From Ureaplasma miroungigenitalium (GTDB lineage: Bacteria; Bacillota_I; Bacilli_A; Mycoplasmatales; Mycoplasmoidaceae): 64,000 bases of DNA. The stretch covers positions 124,001 to 188,000 of the forward strand of contig NZ_JAOXHL010000001.1 in assembly GCF_025780085.1 (NCBI RefSeq), in the 5' to 3' direction. The notes under the pieces are model-generated. The model was not told where the DNA came from and did not search any database. It saw nothing but the letters and a program-made list of their open reading frames with translations. This document shows, one piece after another, positions 35,222 through 45,500 of the stretch. The translations under genes and the position numbers were made by a program. Within the stretch, counting starts at the first letter, position 1. The number at the start of each line of letters is the position of its first letter.

Positions 35222-35933
35222 ATTTTTGCATTATCGCTTTTTTCTGTTTATAAAAACGTTTTAGTTCATTTGATCATTTTATTTCATGAAAATCAACTTG
35301 GTAATCAGCATGTTTTTCAACACTCAAGAACACCATAGCAATATGGTTGTGGGTTTTCTCATCAATCGTAATCTGATAGTCTAAATAACGTTTGGAATTA
35401 GTTGTATTATATAAACCTTGATAATTTAGATAATAGAAATTTAAAACATTACTTTCTTGATCGTAGACATTCAGTAAATAATACTGATCAGGTTGGTCAT
35501 AAACCAAGACTAATAAATTATGTTTTTCAAAAAAATTGGGACTAAATTGGTTGTTTAGTCGTTTTTGTACACCTTGAATATGTATTTCAGGATTAACATC
35601 ATAAGATTTTCAATGCTGGCTAAATTGGTAGTAATCATTGTAATTATCAAGCACTTTAAATTGATAATTACTCTTATGAGTTTGCAAAGTAATAGCTTGG
35701 TCAACACTTAACCCTAAAAAAGCGTTTCATTCGGGGTTTTGGTATTTTTTAATTTCATTAATGGTTTCGTTTAAATAATTCTCATTTTTATTTGTCACCG
35801 AAATCACAATCGAAGCAATCGAAACAATGGCAAAAGCGCTCGAAAAAACAGTCGCCTTAATAATCTTATTAATTCGTCTGCGTTTATTTAAATAATGCGT
35901 ATGAATGTTTTGTTTTGCTTCTGGATTACTCAT
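35220..35933 (-). CDS. Unknown single-pass membrane protein
   Basis: A 237-residue code-4 frame. The N-terminus is basic (LNKRRRINKIIK), followed by one membrane helix (about 26-46) and an outer domain of about 190 residues rich in Tyr, Asn and Asp (for example LLVLVYDQPDQYYLLNVYDQ). No family was recognised. I chose the ATG two bases after the yebC stop (TAATTATG) over an in-frame ATG 12 codons upstream, which would overlap yebC. The upstream purine run GAAGAAGAAA is a weak ribosome binding site. Third gene of the lipoprotein-yebC unit. Confidence 0.75.
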
Positions 35934-35935
35934 AA

Positions 35936-36646
35936 TTAAATTTCTTCTTCGAAGTTTGTTGCTACTCACTGCACGTCATCATCGTCATCACAACTGTTAA
36001 TAAAACGTACAAGTTTTTCTTTTTGTTGGTCATCTAAACCGATATAATCGTCAGGAACTCATTTAATATCAGCGCTCATGTATACCAGTTGTGCATCGTC
36101 TAATAAAGTTTTGGCTTGCACAAAATGTTCTTTACTTACTTTGACTTCATAAATGTCATCAATTAGTGCTAAATCAATTAAATCAACTTCTAACAGCGTT
36201 TCAATAATTTGATCTTCTGTCGCATCTTTTTTGGCAATTAAGAAAATAGCATATTCGTTAAAACTCATTGCTACTGAGTTAGGTTTAGCTAGACTTGCGT
36301 TTAATTTTGATAAATACCCGCGAATCGCACTAATAGTCCGGTTTTCATTGTCTGTTAAACAGTGAATCATAATAGCTAAACCGTTAGGACCAAAAGCTTC
36401 GTAGTGTAATTCTACTAAATTTTCTTGATCTTTATTAGCTCCCTCAATATTTCGTTGAATACTATCACGGCTTAAGTTGTTTGATAAAGCTCGGTTAATA
36501 GCTGCTTTTAAACGGGGGTTAGCTTCCGGATTTGGTCCACCCACTTTTGTTGCTGCCTTAATTTCTTTGGCACACTTCATTCATATCTTGGCTTGTTGTT
36601 GTTGTTTTTTATTAATTCCGCTGGCAATTAAATGTTTACGTGGCAT
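35936..36646 (-). CDS. YebC/PmpR-family protein
   Basis: A 236-residue protein of the YebC family (DNA-binding regulators; recently members were tied to relief of ribosome stalling at proline runs). The family core is visible: KCAKEIKAATKVGGPNPEANPRLKAA is in the conserved N-terminal region, LSRDSIQRNIEGAN follows, and YEAFGPNGLAIMIHCLTDN marks the central domain. The usual MAGHSKWANIKHRK start is replaced by MPRKHLIASGINKKQQQQAK, so the first ten residues have diverged. GAGGAG precedes the ATG. Its C-terminus is very acidic (SCDDDDDVQ). Confidence 0.9.
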
Positions 36647-36648
36647 AA

Positions 36649-37533
36649 TTAACTCCTCTGTCTTAAAATATGATCTTTTTGATATTGAAATAATAAATCT
36701 CTTTGTTGCATATATAACTTATTATATATGTCTGCTGTGTAAATAGTAACTTGATTATCTAAAATTAAATGATAATCGATCTCTGCAAAAAACTGACCTA
36801 AATCTTGATAGTTCGTAATGTCTTGGAAATTATTTGCTTGCAGTGTTTTTAAGAAGTTCTGAGCAGCCTTAATCATAATCTGATAAACTTCATACTTAAT
36901 AAACTTATTACCCACAAACGAATCGATAGTGACATATGCTGAGGGAATATTTTGATCAACAAATAACACTTTAAAACTAATATCTAAACGGTTCGGATCA
37001 TCATCGCGTATAACATTTTGAATATGATAAACGCTTCGCACACTGTAACGAAATTGTTCTAAATCACATTGTTGGTTCATTAAATAATTCATAAAAAAGT
37101 CTGGCTGTACAATTTGCAAATGATCCGAATCAACATGGATATAACTTTGGATTTTGTTTTTTAAATGAAATTGCACACTGCTAACAATTTCTTGCTGTTG
37201 TTTTTGGTAATTGGCTATATCTTTATGAATTTGAATTTGAATTTTTTGACGCGCTAAAAATAATGCGTTATGGTTCAAGCGCTCCAAAACATCTGGTTCG
37301 ATTTGTTCTAATTTTGCATTGGATTCTTGAGCTTTTAACGCCTTCATTTTATTATTAACGATTTTTGTTTCTAAACCTGCAACGACGTCTTGAGCTAAAG
37401 CTAAATACGTTTTATATGTCATGTTATATGGAATCACTAATGAACACGAGCTAGTTAATGCAAGCAGCCCGAGACTAGGTAAACCCAAGGATAACAATCA
37501 TCGTTTTTTAGTGTTTTTGTTTTGTTTAACCAT
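36649..37533 (-). CDS. Putative lipoprotein
   Basis: A 294-residue protein read from ATG 37533 through a TGA (Trp12). The signal is MVKQNKNTKKRW, then a Leu/Gly-rich hydrophobic core, then LTSSC with Cys30 as likely lipidation site. The rest is helical and polar, with a Gln-rich segment (QKQQQEIVSSVQFH). No family recognised. It begins a unit with yebC and the membrane-protein gene. There is no ribosome binding site in the 25 bases before the start, and a -10 box lies only 10-15 bases upstream, suggesting a leaderless or nearly leaderless mRNA. Confidence 0.75.
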
Positions 37534-37542
37534 ATGTATATA

Positions 37543-37548
37543 ATTATA
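37543..37548 (-). promoter_or_regulatory. -10 box immediately before the lipoprotein gene
   Basis: TATAAT on the minus strand ends 9 bases before the ATG at 37533, which would place the transcript start at or next to the start codon. Confidence 0.45.
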
Positions 37549-37553
37549 AAAAA

Positions 37554-37576
37554 TAAACCCTCTACGGAGTTTATTA
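37554..37576 (-). terminator. Terminator of the ECF transporter operon
   Basis: On the minus strand AATAAACTC pairs with GAGGGTTTATT (nine pairs including one G-T, with slight slack at the loop) followed by TTTTTT. It overlaps the ecfT stop codon. Confidence 0.65.
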
Positions 37577-38911
37577 TTTTGAAAATAATGACGTTGCTTC
37601 GAACATACCAAACGGTGTGAAGTAAATTTTGGATACGGCCAGCGAAATAATGAAGCCGACAAAGACACACAAAATAGAGAATAATAATCAGTCGATAAAC
37701 TTTAAAGAAAAGTTTCGGTAACGTGTACGCGCATAACGCGGATTATAACTTCGAGCTTCCATGGCATTAGCTAAGTCCTCAGCTTTTTTAAAGGCTATTG
37801 AAAATAACGGTACGACTAACGCGACTAGGGATTTAATTTTTTGGGCAAAGCCACCATTTTTGAAATCCACCCCACGAGATGCTTGGGCATTTAAAATCCG
37901 TTTAGATTCATCAAGTAATGAAGGAATAAAACGAATAGCAATGGAAATCATCATTGAAGCTTCTGTTACTGGTAAACGCAAGATTTTGAACGGTGTTAAC
38001 AAGTCTTCTAATCCATTTGTTAATTCAATAGAAGTGGTTGTCGATGTTAAAATCGAAGCTAAAACAATCATCAAGAAAATTTTAATGGCAATATATAGGG
38101 CTAATTGAATAGCTACTGGTGATAAAGCTACACTTGATCGTGTATATAAAATCATAGTGTTTGTTAGTCCTAGTTGTTCCTTAGATTGACTTAAAGCTAA
38201 ACCAAAATGTTTTAGAACCACTATGTTTGCTGGATCAGTAGGATCAACTACTGGTAATTTAAAATTCGAAATACTCATTCAGTATGCTAGTTCAGCATAT
38301 TTTAATTCTGGATGCAAGGCATTTGGAGGTAGGTTACCAAACGTATTTAAAAAGTTATCCTTAATTTGTCCATCTTCTAAACTATTAAAACTGCTTGCTA
38401 TTTTTTTATAAAATTCTTGTTCATTTAATTCGTTAATTTTTAGGAATTGATCGAAATCAAAATCCTTTGATAAAAAGAAACTAGGATTTAAATAAGTACG
38501 AATTTCTCCACCTCAAATTGGCGAAATCAAATTATCAACTTGGTGTGAAGTATCAAAGTGGTGAATACCCCCTACGTATAAACCAGGTGATTTGACTCAT
38601 TCTAAATTCCCAAAAACCACACTATGTTGGGAAACATTAAAAATGGCAATAGGATCTTTATAGGTCATCCAGTTAATCAGTAAGAGTAAGAAGAATAAGA
38701 ACAGAACGGATTTAAAAATATTTCATAACATTCGTCCTGGTAATTTAGCGACAAAGAAAATAATTAAAACAAATGCTCCGATAAAAAATTGAGCAAAGAA
38801 ACCCAATGGTAAAAAAACCATTGCAATTAATAATAAGAAGGCAATAAATTTCATCGCTGGATTTAAACGATGAATTACTGAGTGACGAAAGACATAGGCA
38901 TTTGAACTCAT
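37574..38911 (-). CDS. ecfT: ECF transporter membrane component EcfT (enlarged)
   Basis: A 445-residue transmembrane coupling protein of energy-coupling-factor vitamin transporters; it joins the two ATPases to exchangeable substrate-binding S components. The family starts with SVIHRLNPAMKF. The cytosolic coupling motifs ASRGVDF and EARSYNP (Ala-Arg-Gly type signatures) lie near the C-terminus, and several hydrophobic segments are present. Typical EcfT has about 265 residues. Here about 150 extra residues (roughly 80-230, soluble, containing SKDFDFDQFLK) sit after the second membrane segment. All in-frame TGA read as Trp. Last gene of ecfA1-ecfA2-ecfT; no S component is adjacent. Confidence 0.92.
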
Positions 38912-38914
38912 CTT

Positions 38915-40180
38915 TTATTTTCCTTTCTTTTGCTTAATTTGCACAATCGCATCCGCTAATTCTTCAATAGTCTTGGGAGCGATAGTTAAGAGTTCATCAA
39001 AGGATGAATCAAGTGCTCTTAACTGGTTAATTGTAGAAATCACTTTCGGTGGTTCAATTGACGTTTTTTGCATCAGTTCTAGATCACTAAAGATTTCATA
39101 GGCTGATCCGTTACGTATAATTTCACCTTCATGCATAACAATTACTTCATCGGCAATTTCTAAAACATGATCCATCGTATGAGTAATCACAAAAACGGTT
39201 TTATTCTCTTTTTTCGCATCAAGAATGATTTGCATCATTTCCATTTCACCAACCGGATCTAAACCAGCTGTTGGTTCATCAAAAATCAACATATCGGTTT
39301 CAATAGCAAGAATTCCTGCGATGGCTACACGCCGTTTTTGTCCACCAGATAAACCGAATGGTGAATATTCTAAGTATTCATCACTTAAACCTAGTTTGTT
39401 TAAGTACTTCTTAGCTCTTTGTTTCGCTTCTTGTTTTTTTACTCCAAAATTCATTGGACCAAACATAATATCTTGTTCAATAGTGTGTTTAAACAATTGA
39501 TATTCTGGGAACTGGAACACAAAACCTACTTTTTTTCGTATTTTTTTATATTGTCGTAACTTAGAAGTTAATTTGTAATTAGTTTTAATATTAGGTAATG
39601 AACGAACTTCAAAATCTCTTAGTTGTTCAAACGACAAGGTGTTTGGAATTTCTAAATTACTATCCTCATCAATCCGGATTACAGCAATATTGGCTACATT
39701 GTTTAAATGATAATTGCGTGTGAAGTTTAAATCTTTAATGAAACGGATTGATTTCACTTTGCGTTTAAACGCTCCTTCAAAAAGAATACGTGCAATCTTT
39801 TTGTTGACTTGTTTAGTAAATAACACAAGGAAGTTTCAATCATCTAGTTTGTAATTTCATAATTGGTTGTTAATCACATTATCTTTTTTGTCAATAACAC
39901 CTAGCAAATGATTACTAATATTGTAATAATCCCCAGCTACAATGTCATCCACCATAATGTATCCATACTTAGACATTAATAGCCCATTAAAATGGGTCAC
40001 TAAGGTTGATTTACCTGAACCTGAATTCCCGATAATGCAGTAAATTTTATTTTTAGCAAAGTCAAAACTAACATTATTTAAAGCAACGAATTGGTTCTCT
40101 TTGTTTTCGTCATAAACACCGTATAGATTTTTTACGCTGACACTAACATCAGGGTTGGGGGTACGAATTATTTTTGGCAT
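38915..40180 (-). CDS. ecfA2: ECF transporter ATPase EcfA2 with a large insertion
   Basis: A 421-residue ABC ATPase. Walker A is GNSGSGKST (51-59), the Q-loop is FQFPEYQLF, the signature is LSGGQKRR, Walker B ends LIFDEPTAG, and the H-loop is VITHTMDH. Normal EcfA2 is about 285 residues. The excess of roughly 120 residues (KKDNVINNQLW to KLTSKLRQ) is inserted between the strand GYIMVDDIVAGDYY and the Q-loop block KKVGFVFQF. Both TGA in that region are Trp. The start overlaps the end of ecfA1 by 13 bases, so translation is coupled. Confidence 0.93.
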
Positions 40181-41046
40181 ATTCTTTTAATCAACTCCTT
40201 GTTGTTTAGTGTTAAATCAACATTCAAACCACCTTGTTTAAGGAGTTTGGATAATTTTAAAGTAAACGGTATATCTAAGTTCATCGCTTTTAGTTTTTCT
40301 TCGTTTTCAAAAACATCTTGTGGTTTACCAACGAATTGCACCTCGCCCGCTTTCATAACGATTACTTTATCTGCATTAATTACTTCTTCCATGTCATGTG
40401 TAATTGAAATAATAGTTTTTTTAGCCACATCTCGTAGACCAATCATTAGATCTTTTAATTCACGCTTACCTTTTGGGTCAAGCATTGATGTTGATTCATC
40501 AAAGATAATTACGGATGGGTTAATAGCTAAAACAGAAGCAATCGCAACCCGTTGCTTTTGTCCGCCTGATAATTCTAATGATTCACGTTTTAATAAATCA
40601 TAAACACCAGCGGCCTTGGCTGCCTCAGCAATAATATCTCACATTTGGTGAGGTGGTACTTTTCGATTTTCTAAACCAAAAGCTATATCATCTTCTGCTG
40701 TAATCCCGACGAATTGGTTATCTGGATTTTGGAAAACAATTCCAATGTTGTTTCTTAAAAACTTTAAATTAACCTCATTGATCTCGATTCCGAATAATTT
40801 AATAGCACCAGAAGCGGGTTTTAATAATCCTGTTAGGACTTTACTAATAGTTGACTTCCCTGAACCATTATGACCGATAATACAAACATATTCATTTTGG
40901 TTAATTTCAAAAGAAACATCTTTTAAAATAACACGATCCTCATTATATGAGAAAAAAACGTTTTCGAAACTAACTGCTGTTTCGGAATCGTGAACTAAAT
41001 TATCGATGTCCTTGAATTTAATCGTGTTGTTTGTGTTGTCTACCAT
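40168..41046 (-). CDS. ecfA1: ECF transporter ATPase EcfA1
   Basis: A 292-residue ABC ATPase of the ECF module. Walker A is GHNGSGKST (58-66), the Q-loop is VFQNPDNQF, the signature lies in LELSGGQKQR-type sequence, Walker B is IIFDESTSMLDP (Ser replaces the usual Pro after Glu) and the H-loop is SITHDMEE. I placed the start at ATG 41046 (MVDNTNN) because AAAGGAAAA lies 6-9 bases upstream. The in-frame ATG at 41064 has no ribosome binding site. First gene of the operon; AT-rich TATAAT-like promoter sequence lies just upstream. Confidence 0.94.
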
Positions 41047-41100
41047 AAATTTTCCTTTATTCATAAGAGTACATTTATTATAATTATATAATTATAATAA

Positions 41101-41133
41101 AAATAAAAACAAGGGGAGAACTTGTTTTTATTT
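41101..41133. terminator. Terminator of rplK-rplA
   Basis: A perfect 13-base inverted repeat (AAATAAAAACAAG / its complement) around a 7-base loop. A/T runs on both sides allow action on either strand; on the minus strand it follows the rplA stop by 17 bases. Confidence 0.8.
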
Positions 41134-41150
41134 TTTTTATTGAAATAGTC

Positions 41151-41840
41151 TTAATTATTTGGAATTAAAACTTTAACTCCGGCTCCCATTGTTGGTGAAA
41201 TAGTAATATTTTGAATGTATTGCCCTTTCACTGTTGATGGTTTACGTGAACGAATTAAAGTTAATAATGCTAATGCATTTTCTTTAATTTTTTCTGCATC
41301 AAATGATACTTTACCGATGTTTAAATGAATGTTTCCATAAGTATCTGTACGGTATTCCAGACGACCTTTTTTAAATTCTTTAACAGTTTTTAAAACATCA
41401 GTCGTAACTGTTCCAATTTTAGGGTTAGGCATTAATCCACGAGGACCTAAAACTTTACCTAAACGTGCTAATTTTGGCATTACTTTTGGATCTGTAATAA
41501 TTACATCAATGTCGTTTAACATTTTTTCAATATTTTGAATGTAATCAGTTCCACCGAAGTAGTTTGCTCCAGCTGCTTTAGCATCTTCTGCGCTCACATC
41601 TTCAGATAATAATAGAATTCTTACATCTTTTCCATTTCCGTGAGGTAATGAAATTGATCCACGTAATTGTTGTTCAACTTTTGTTGTGTCTAAATTTAAT
41701 TTAATAGCAATATTCATTGAACCATCAAATTTTGTAATTGATTTAGCTTTTGCTAAAGCAATCGCTTCTTCTAATGAATAAGCTTTATTCTTATCAAAGC
41801 CTTCGTAAACGGCTTTTAGTTTTTTAGTTAATTTACTCAT
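41151..41840 (-). CDS. rplA: Ribosomal protein L1
   Basis: A 229-residue protein of the L1 stalk of the 50S subunit. Recognisable blocks: SITKFDGSMNIAIKLNLD, RGSISLPHGNGKDVRIL, LARLGKVLGPRGLMPNPK (the L1 signature), GTVTTDV and SPTMGAGVKV near the end. In most bacteria L1 also represses its own rplK-rplA mRNA by binding a leader that mimics its 23S rRNA site. It follows rplK by 6 bases. Length and motifs are standard. Confidence 0.98.
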   Translation of the reverse strand: MSKLTKKLKAVYEGFDKNKAYSLEEAIALAKAKSITKFDGSMNIAIKLNLDTTKVEQQLRGSISLPHGNGKDVRILLLSEDVSAEDAKAAGANYFGGTDYIQNIEKMLNDIDVIITDPKVMPKLARLGKVLGPRGLMPNPKIGTVTTDVLKTVKEFKKGRLEYRTDTYGNIHLNIGKVSFDAEKIKENALALLTLIRSRKPSTVKGQYIQNITISPTMGAGVKVLIPNN

Positions 41841-41846
41841 AATCGT

Positions 41847-42302
41847 TTACTCCTTGTCAGCTTTATAAGGACTATATCCTTCAATTTTAATTCCCATTTG
41901 TTTAGCAGAACCAGCTACCATACGTAAAGCAGTTTCTTCATCGTAAGCAGTCATGTCAACTAATTTATAACGTGCAATTTCTAAAGCTTGTTCTTTAGTA
42001 ATTGTTGCTACAACTTGTTTTTTAGGGTCTTTAGCACCAGATTGAATTTTTGCTGCTTCTTTAAGCAAGTATGATACTGGCGTTGTTTTAACTTCAAAGT
42101 CAAATGATTTATCTTTGTAAGCAGTAATCACAACAGGAATTACTTTCCCGTTTTGATCTTTTGTTTTGTCATTAAAAGCTCTTGTAAATTCTGCCATGTT
42201 AATTCCGACAGAAGCAAGGGCTGGACCTGGTTTAGCTTGGCCACCAATTAAGTTTAATTTTGCGATTCTTGTAATTTCTTTTTTCTTTTTCACTACAGCC
42301 AC
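41847..42302 (-). CDS. rplK: Ribosomal protein L11
   Basis: A 151-residue protein of the GTPase-associated centre of the 50S subunit. The sequence begins [18 protein letters not shown] and contains [44 protein letters not shown] and [13 protein letters not shown], all typical of L11. I chose the GTG at 42302, because the more upstream GTG (42311) is itself part of the ribosome binding site AAAGAGG. The C-terminus carries about 10 extra residues (YSPYKADKE). Confidence 0.97.
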   Translation of the reverse strand: MAVVKKKKEITRIAKLNLIGGQAKPGPALASVGINMAEFTRAFNDKTKDQNGKVIPVVITAYKDKSFDFEVKTTPVSYLLKEAAKIQSGAKDPKKQVVATITKEQALEIARYKLVDMTAYDEETALRMVAGSAKQMGIKIEGYSPYKADKE

Positions 42303-42349
42303 ACGCAACACCTCTTTATTCTTTCTATATAAAATATTTAGTATTCGCT

Positions 42350-42383
42350 ACGTGGTTTAACGATATCGAAATATCTTCCACAT
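42350..42383 (-). promoter_or_regulatory. Structured leader of rplK-rplA, candidate L1-binding site
   Basis: In the mRNA, AUGUGG pairs with CCACGU (six pairs, one U-G). This encloses an asymmetric internal loop (AA against GUUAAA) and a second helix GAUAU-UUCG-AUAUC closed by a UUCG tetraloop. Two short helices separated by an asymmetric loop is the general plan of L1 binding sites in rplK leaders and 23S rRNA helices 76-78. The fold is seen in the sequence; L1 binding is inference. Confidence 0.5.
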
Positions 42384-42398
42384 GCTCATTATTAAAAA

Positions 42399-42419
42399 AA
42401 TGTGTCATTACAACACATT
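42399..42419 (-). other. Hairpin plus T run at the 5' end of the rplK transcript
   Basis: On the minus strand AATGTGT pairs with ACACATT around a 7-base loop and is followed by seven T. It begins only 4 bases after the -10 box, so it is either a 5'-terminal stabilising hairpin or a terminator-like element for transcripts starting further upstream. Confidence 0.4.
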
Positions 42420-42422
42420 ACT

Positions 42423-42428
42423 ATTATA
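42423..42428 (-). promoter_or_regulatory. -10 box of rplK-rplA
   Basis: TATAAT on the minus strand, about 120 bases before the rplK start, which leaves a long leader containing the two hairpins. Confidence 0.5.
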
Positions 42429-42505
42429 TTAAAATATTATGTAAAAGTAAAATAATTTATATTAATATTAATTAATACTATTCATAATTAAGGTTTTGGT
42501 GAATT

Positions 42506-45500
42506 ATGCGCAAATTTTGATTATTAATGAAAAATATGTTCAAATTGTTGTTTCGAACAAAAACACTGATGATTCAATTATCAATTTTAATGATCGTTTC
42601 TACAATTGTCGTCACAACAACTACTATTACTGTACAACGATTAAATAAATCGCAAAAAGATTTAAGAAAATCTTCCTTGGCTCACGAGTTTTTAGTTCAG
42701 CCATTAGATGAGGATCTATTAGTTTTCAATGATATCCCAATTACTGATAATCAAATAGCATACAATAAAGAAGATATTGTTAAGTTACAAGTTTTCAATA
42801 AAGCACGACTTAGTCAACAAAATTATTTAAACCTACCAAGTCCTAATGATTTTGGTTTATATTGACCCCGTGATGATAATAACAAAATCGCCAATTTAAA
42901 AGGCGTTGTTGATAAAAATTATTTAGATGAAAATCGAATCTATACAGCTTTTTGATTCGATGACAACAACGAAGACAAAGATGAGCTAGCAACCAATTAT
43001 AACAACCTGGTCTTTGATAAAGTTAATAACCAAACCAAGTTGGTTGGTGTACAAAAATTACAAGCTGGGAAAATCTTATTTAAAACTCCTAGTCTAAAAG
43101 ATCATCGCAAGCAGTATGATCATGTTTTTAAAATTAATACTGCGATAGTCAAGGCGGGTGATCCTTACCTTGCATTTCATACACTCGATAAATCATTAGG
43201 TTTTGGTTTACGTAATTACATTACAAACCCAATGATTATTAAAAATGTTGACTTAGATTATAAAAAAATAATTCAACAAAATACATATCACCAATTTGAT
43301 TATAATGTGTTTAATAATTACGATCAAACATGAAGTCATATTATTGATTTCTTAGAACAAAACACAGTGGATGAGGAGTTTGTTAAAATTCCCTTGCATG
43401 TTGATCTAAGTAAATCATCAGATCGTTACTTCTTTTTTGCTCAATACTTGAAATATAAAAACCATTCTACAGATAATGTAGATGTGCAAACATTTAACTT
43501 GATTAATCGTTTGAAAGATCAATATAACAATGAAATAGCCATTGATAACACGAATCTCAAATACCACGATCTTTTTGTTAATGATCTGTTAATCCCTAAA
43601 AAAATGATTACAGATTCACAACAGTTTCCAGTGTTATTGGATATTATCGCTAATGCCAAAGCTTTATTAAATGCACGAATAAAAGAGGAAGCAAAAATCT
43701 TCTATGAATACTCTGAACAACAATATTTAAGCAATAATCGAGAATTAACGTATTTAAAAAGCCAATTACAAGTTATTTCAGATGAATTAAATAAACATCC
43801 ACAAGATGTTAATTTAATCAACCATGAGCGTTTATTAAAGGCGAAAATCAATGTCGCCCAAGGTAAACATTACGTTTATGAAGATTGATTAAAAGAAAGC
43901 TTCTTAAGCACCTTGAATGAACATGATGTTTATTATAAACGTCATGAGTCAGGGGTGTTCAAGGATTCTAAATCAAATACAAATTTCATCGCATTAAACG
44001 TTGATCAACCCACTTATATGAATAACCAAATTGTGGATAATGAGCACCGTATGGATAATATGGTCCAAATTGTTGATAAATATAAAGATTCGCTGAAATA
44101 TGATCAAAAATATCAACGCATCTTTTTTGAACCAACAGGGGCTGAATTTAATAACTTCGAAAATTTATTTTTAAGCTATAAGGCTTTTGAAAATTATTTA
44201 AGAGACACTTATGAAAAAGATCCTACACAAGACCAAAGTATCCCCCACGCCTTGCGTGATTATCGTGTATATATTACGCCTAATGTAATCCATAAGTTCA
44301 ACCTTTTAGATTTCTTTAATGTACTATATCAAAACGGTGACTGATTAACCTCGAATGAATATCAAAAAGAAGCTGAAGCTTTTAGTTTTGATGTTTATCA
44401 ACAATTTAAAGCCGTCCAACCTAATTACTTTAGTTTACATGTTAAACCGCACAGTTTCCAACCTGATAGCGAATTACAAGCCGTATATGTTGATCAAACA
44501 ACTCAAAACATTTTTTATCTCCCTGCTCATTTCTTAAATGATGAAACCGTCTTTGTAGACTTACGTAATAAACCAGAAACTACTGCTAGCCAATTAGATT
44601 TATTAAAAATAATCGTCAAGGGTGAACAAGGGGATGAAACCCATCTTCCATTGGGCCTTAACTTGCAAAAATACAGCATTATATATCAACCCTTTACACA
44701 ATATCACGATCTAGATGCCTTAAGACAATGAACTAACGAACATCCAGATAATTTTCATAATTTACAAACAACAATTATGCATTTTACTCAATTGTTCTAT
44801 TTTAAAAATTACCAAGTAGCTGGGGATAGTTATTTAATTGAAGCTACTGTTTCAAAATCACATGATATCCAAATCCCTTTTAATATTAATATTTTTACAA
44901 AGTCAGCTGATCTAGCATATGTTTCTCGCTCTTATTTGCAAGCCTTAAATGATGCAAAAAAACCCGGTGACTGAGAGACTTTCTTAAAAGCTCAAAACTT
45001 GCCATACAAGAAGAACGATGACTTCCCGCCGTTTGTAGAAATTAATGGTCAAAAAATCCCAAAAGACTATGAATCATGATTGCGATATGTTGTCCCTGAT
45101 GAAAATAAAATTGAAATTAACAACCAGGTATTTTATTTAGTCGGTGCGGCCGATTCTTCTGAATTTATGTTCCCTGCCGTAAACAGTGATGACATTTTAA
45201 TTGATACTAAAAAAACAGCTGTCTTATTCTTAAATCAAAGTGGTTTTGATAAATTAAAAACTTATAATAGCTCTGTTCCTATCCTCTCATATTACACTTT
45301 AAAAACCAATACTAAACCATACGAAACATTGAAGAAGAATCAATTGTATGAATCATTAAAACAAGCGTTTAATGCTTCACATAAAGCCCAAATTTATAAA
45401 CGCAACGAAGCACTTAAAGCCTTTCCGCTATACTCTAAGCGTGTTAGTTTCTTAGATCGTTTAACACACATTGTTTTAAGTGTAGCTATTGTATTAATTT

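Noticed and set aside
35138-35338. Plus-strand frame starting at the engB stop
   Set aside because: It covers two terminators and antisense of the membrane-protein gene; no ribosome binding site, low-complexity product.
37455-37670. Minus-strand frame across the ecfT end and lipoprotein start
   Set aside because: It overlaps both real genes in another frame and runs through a terminator.
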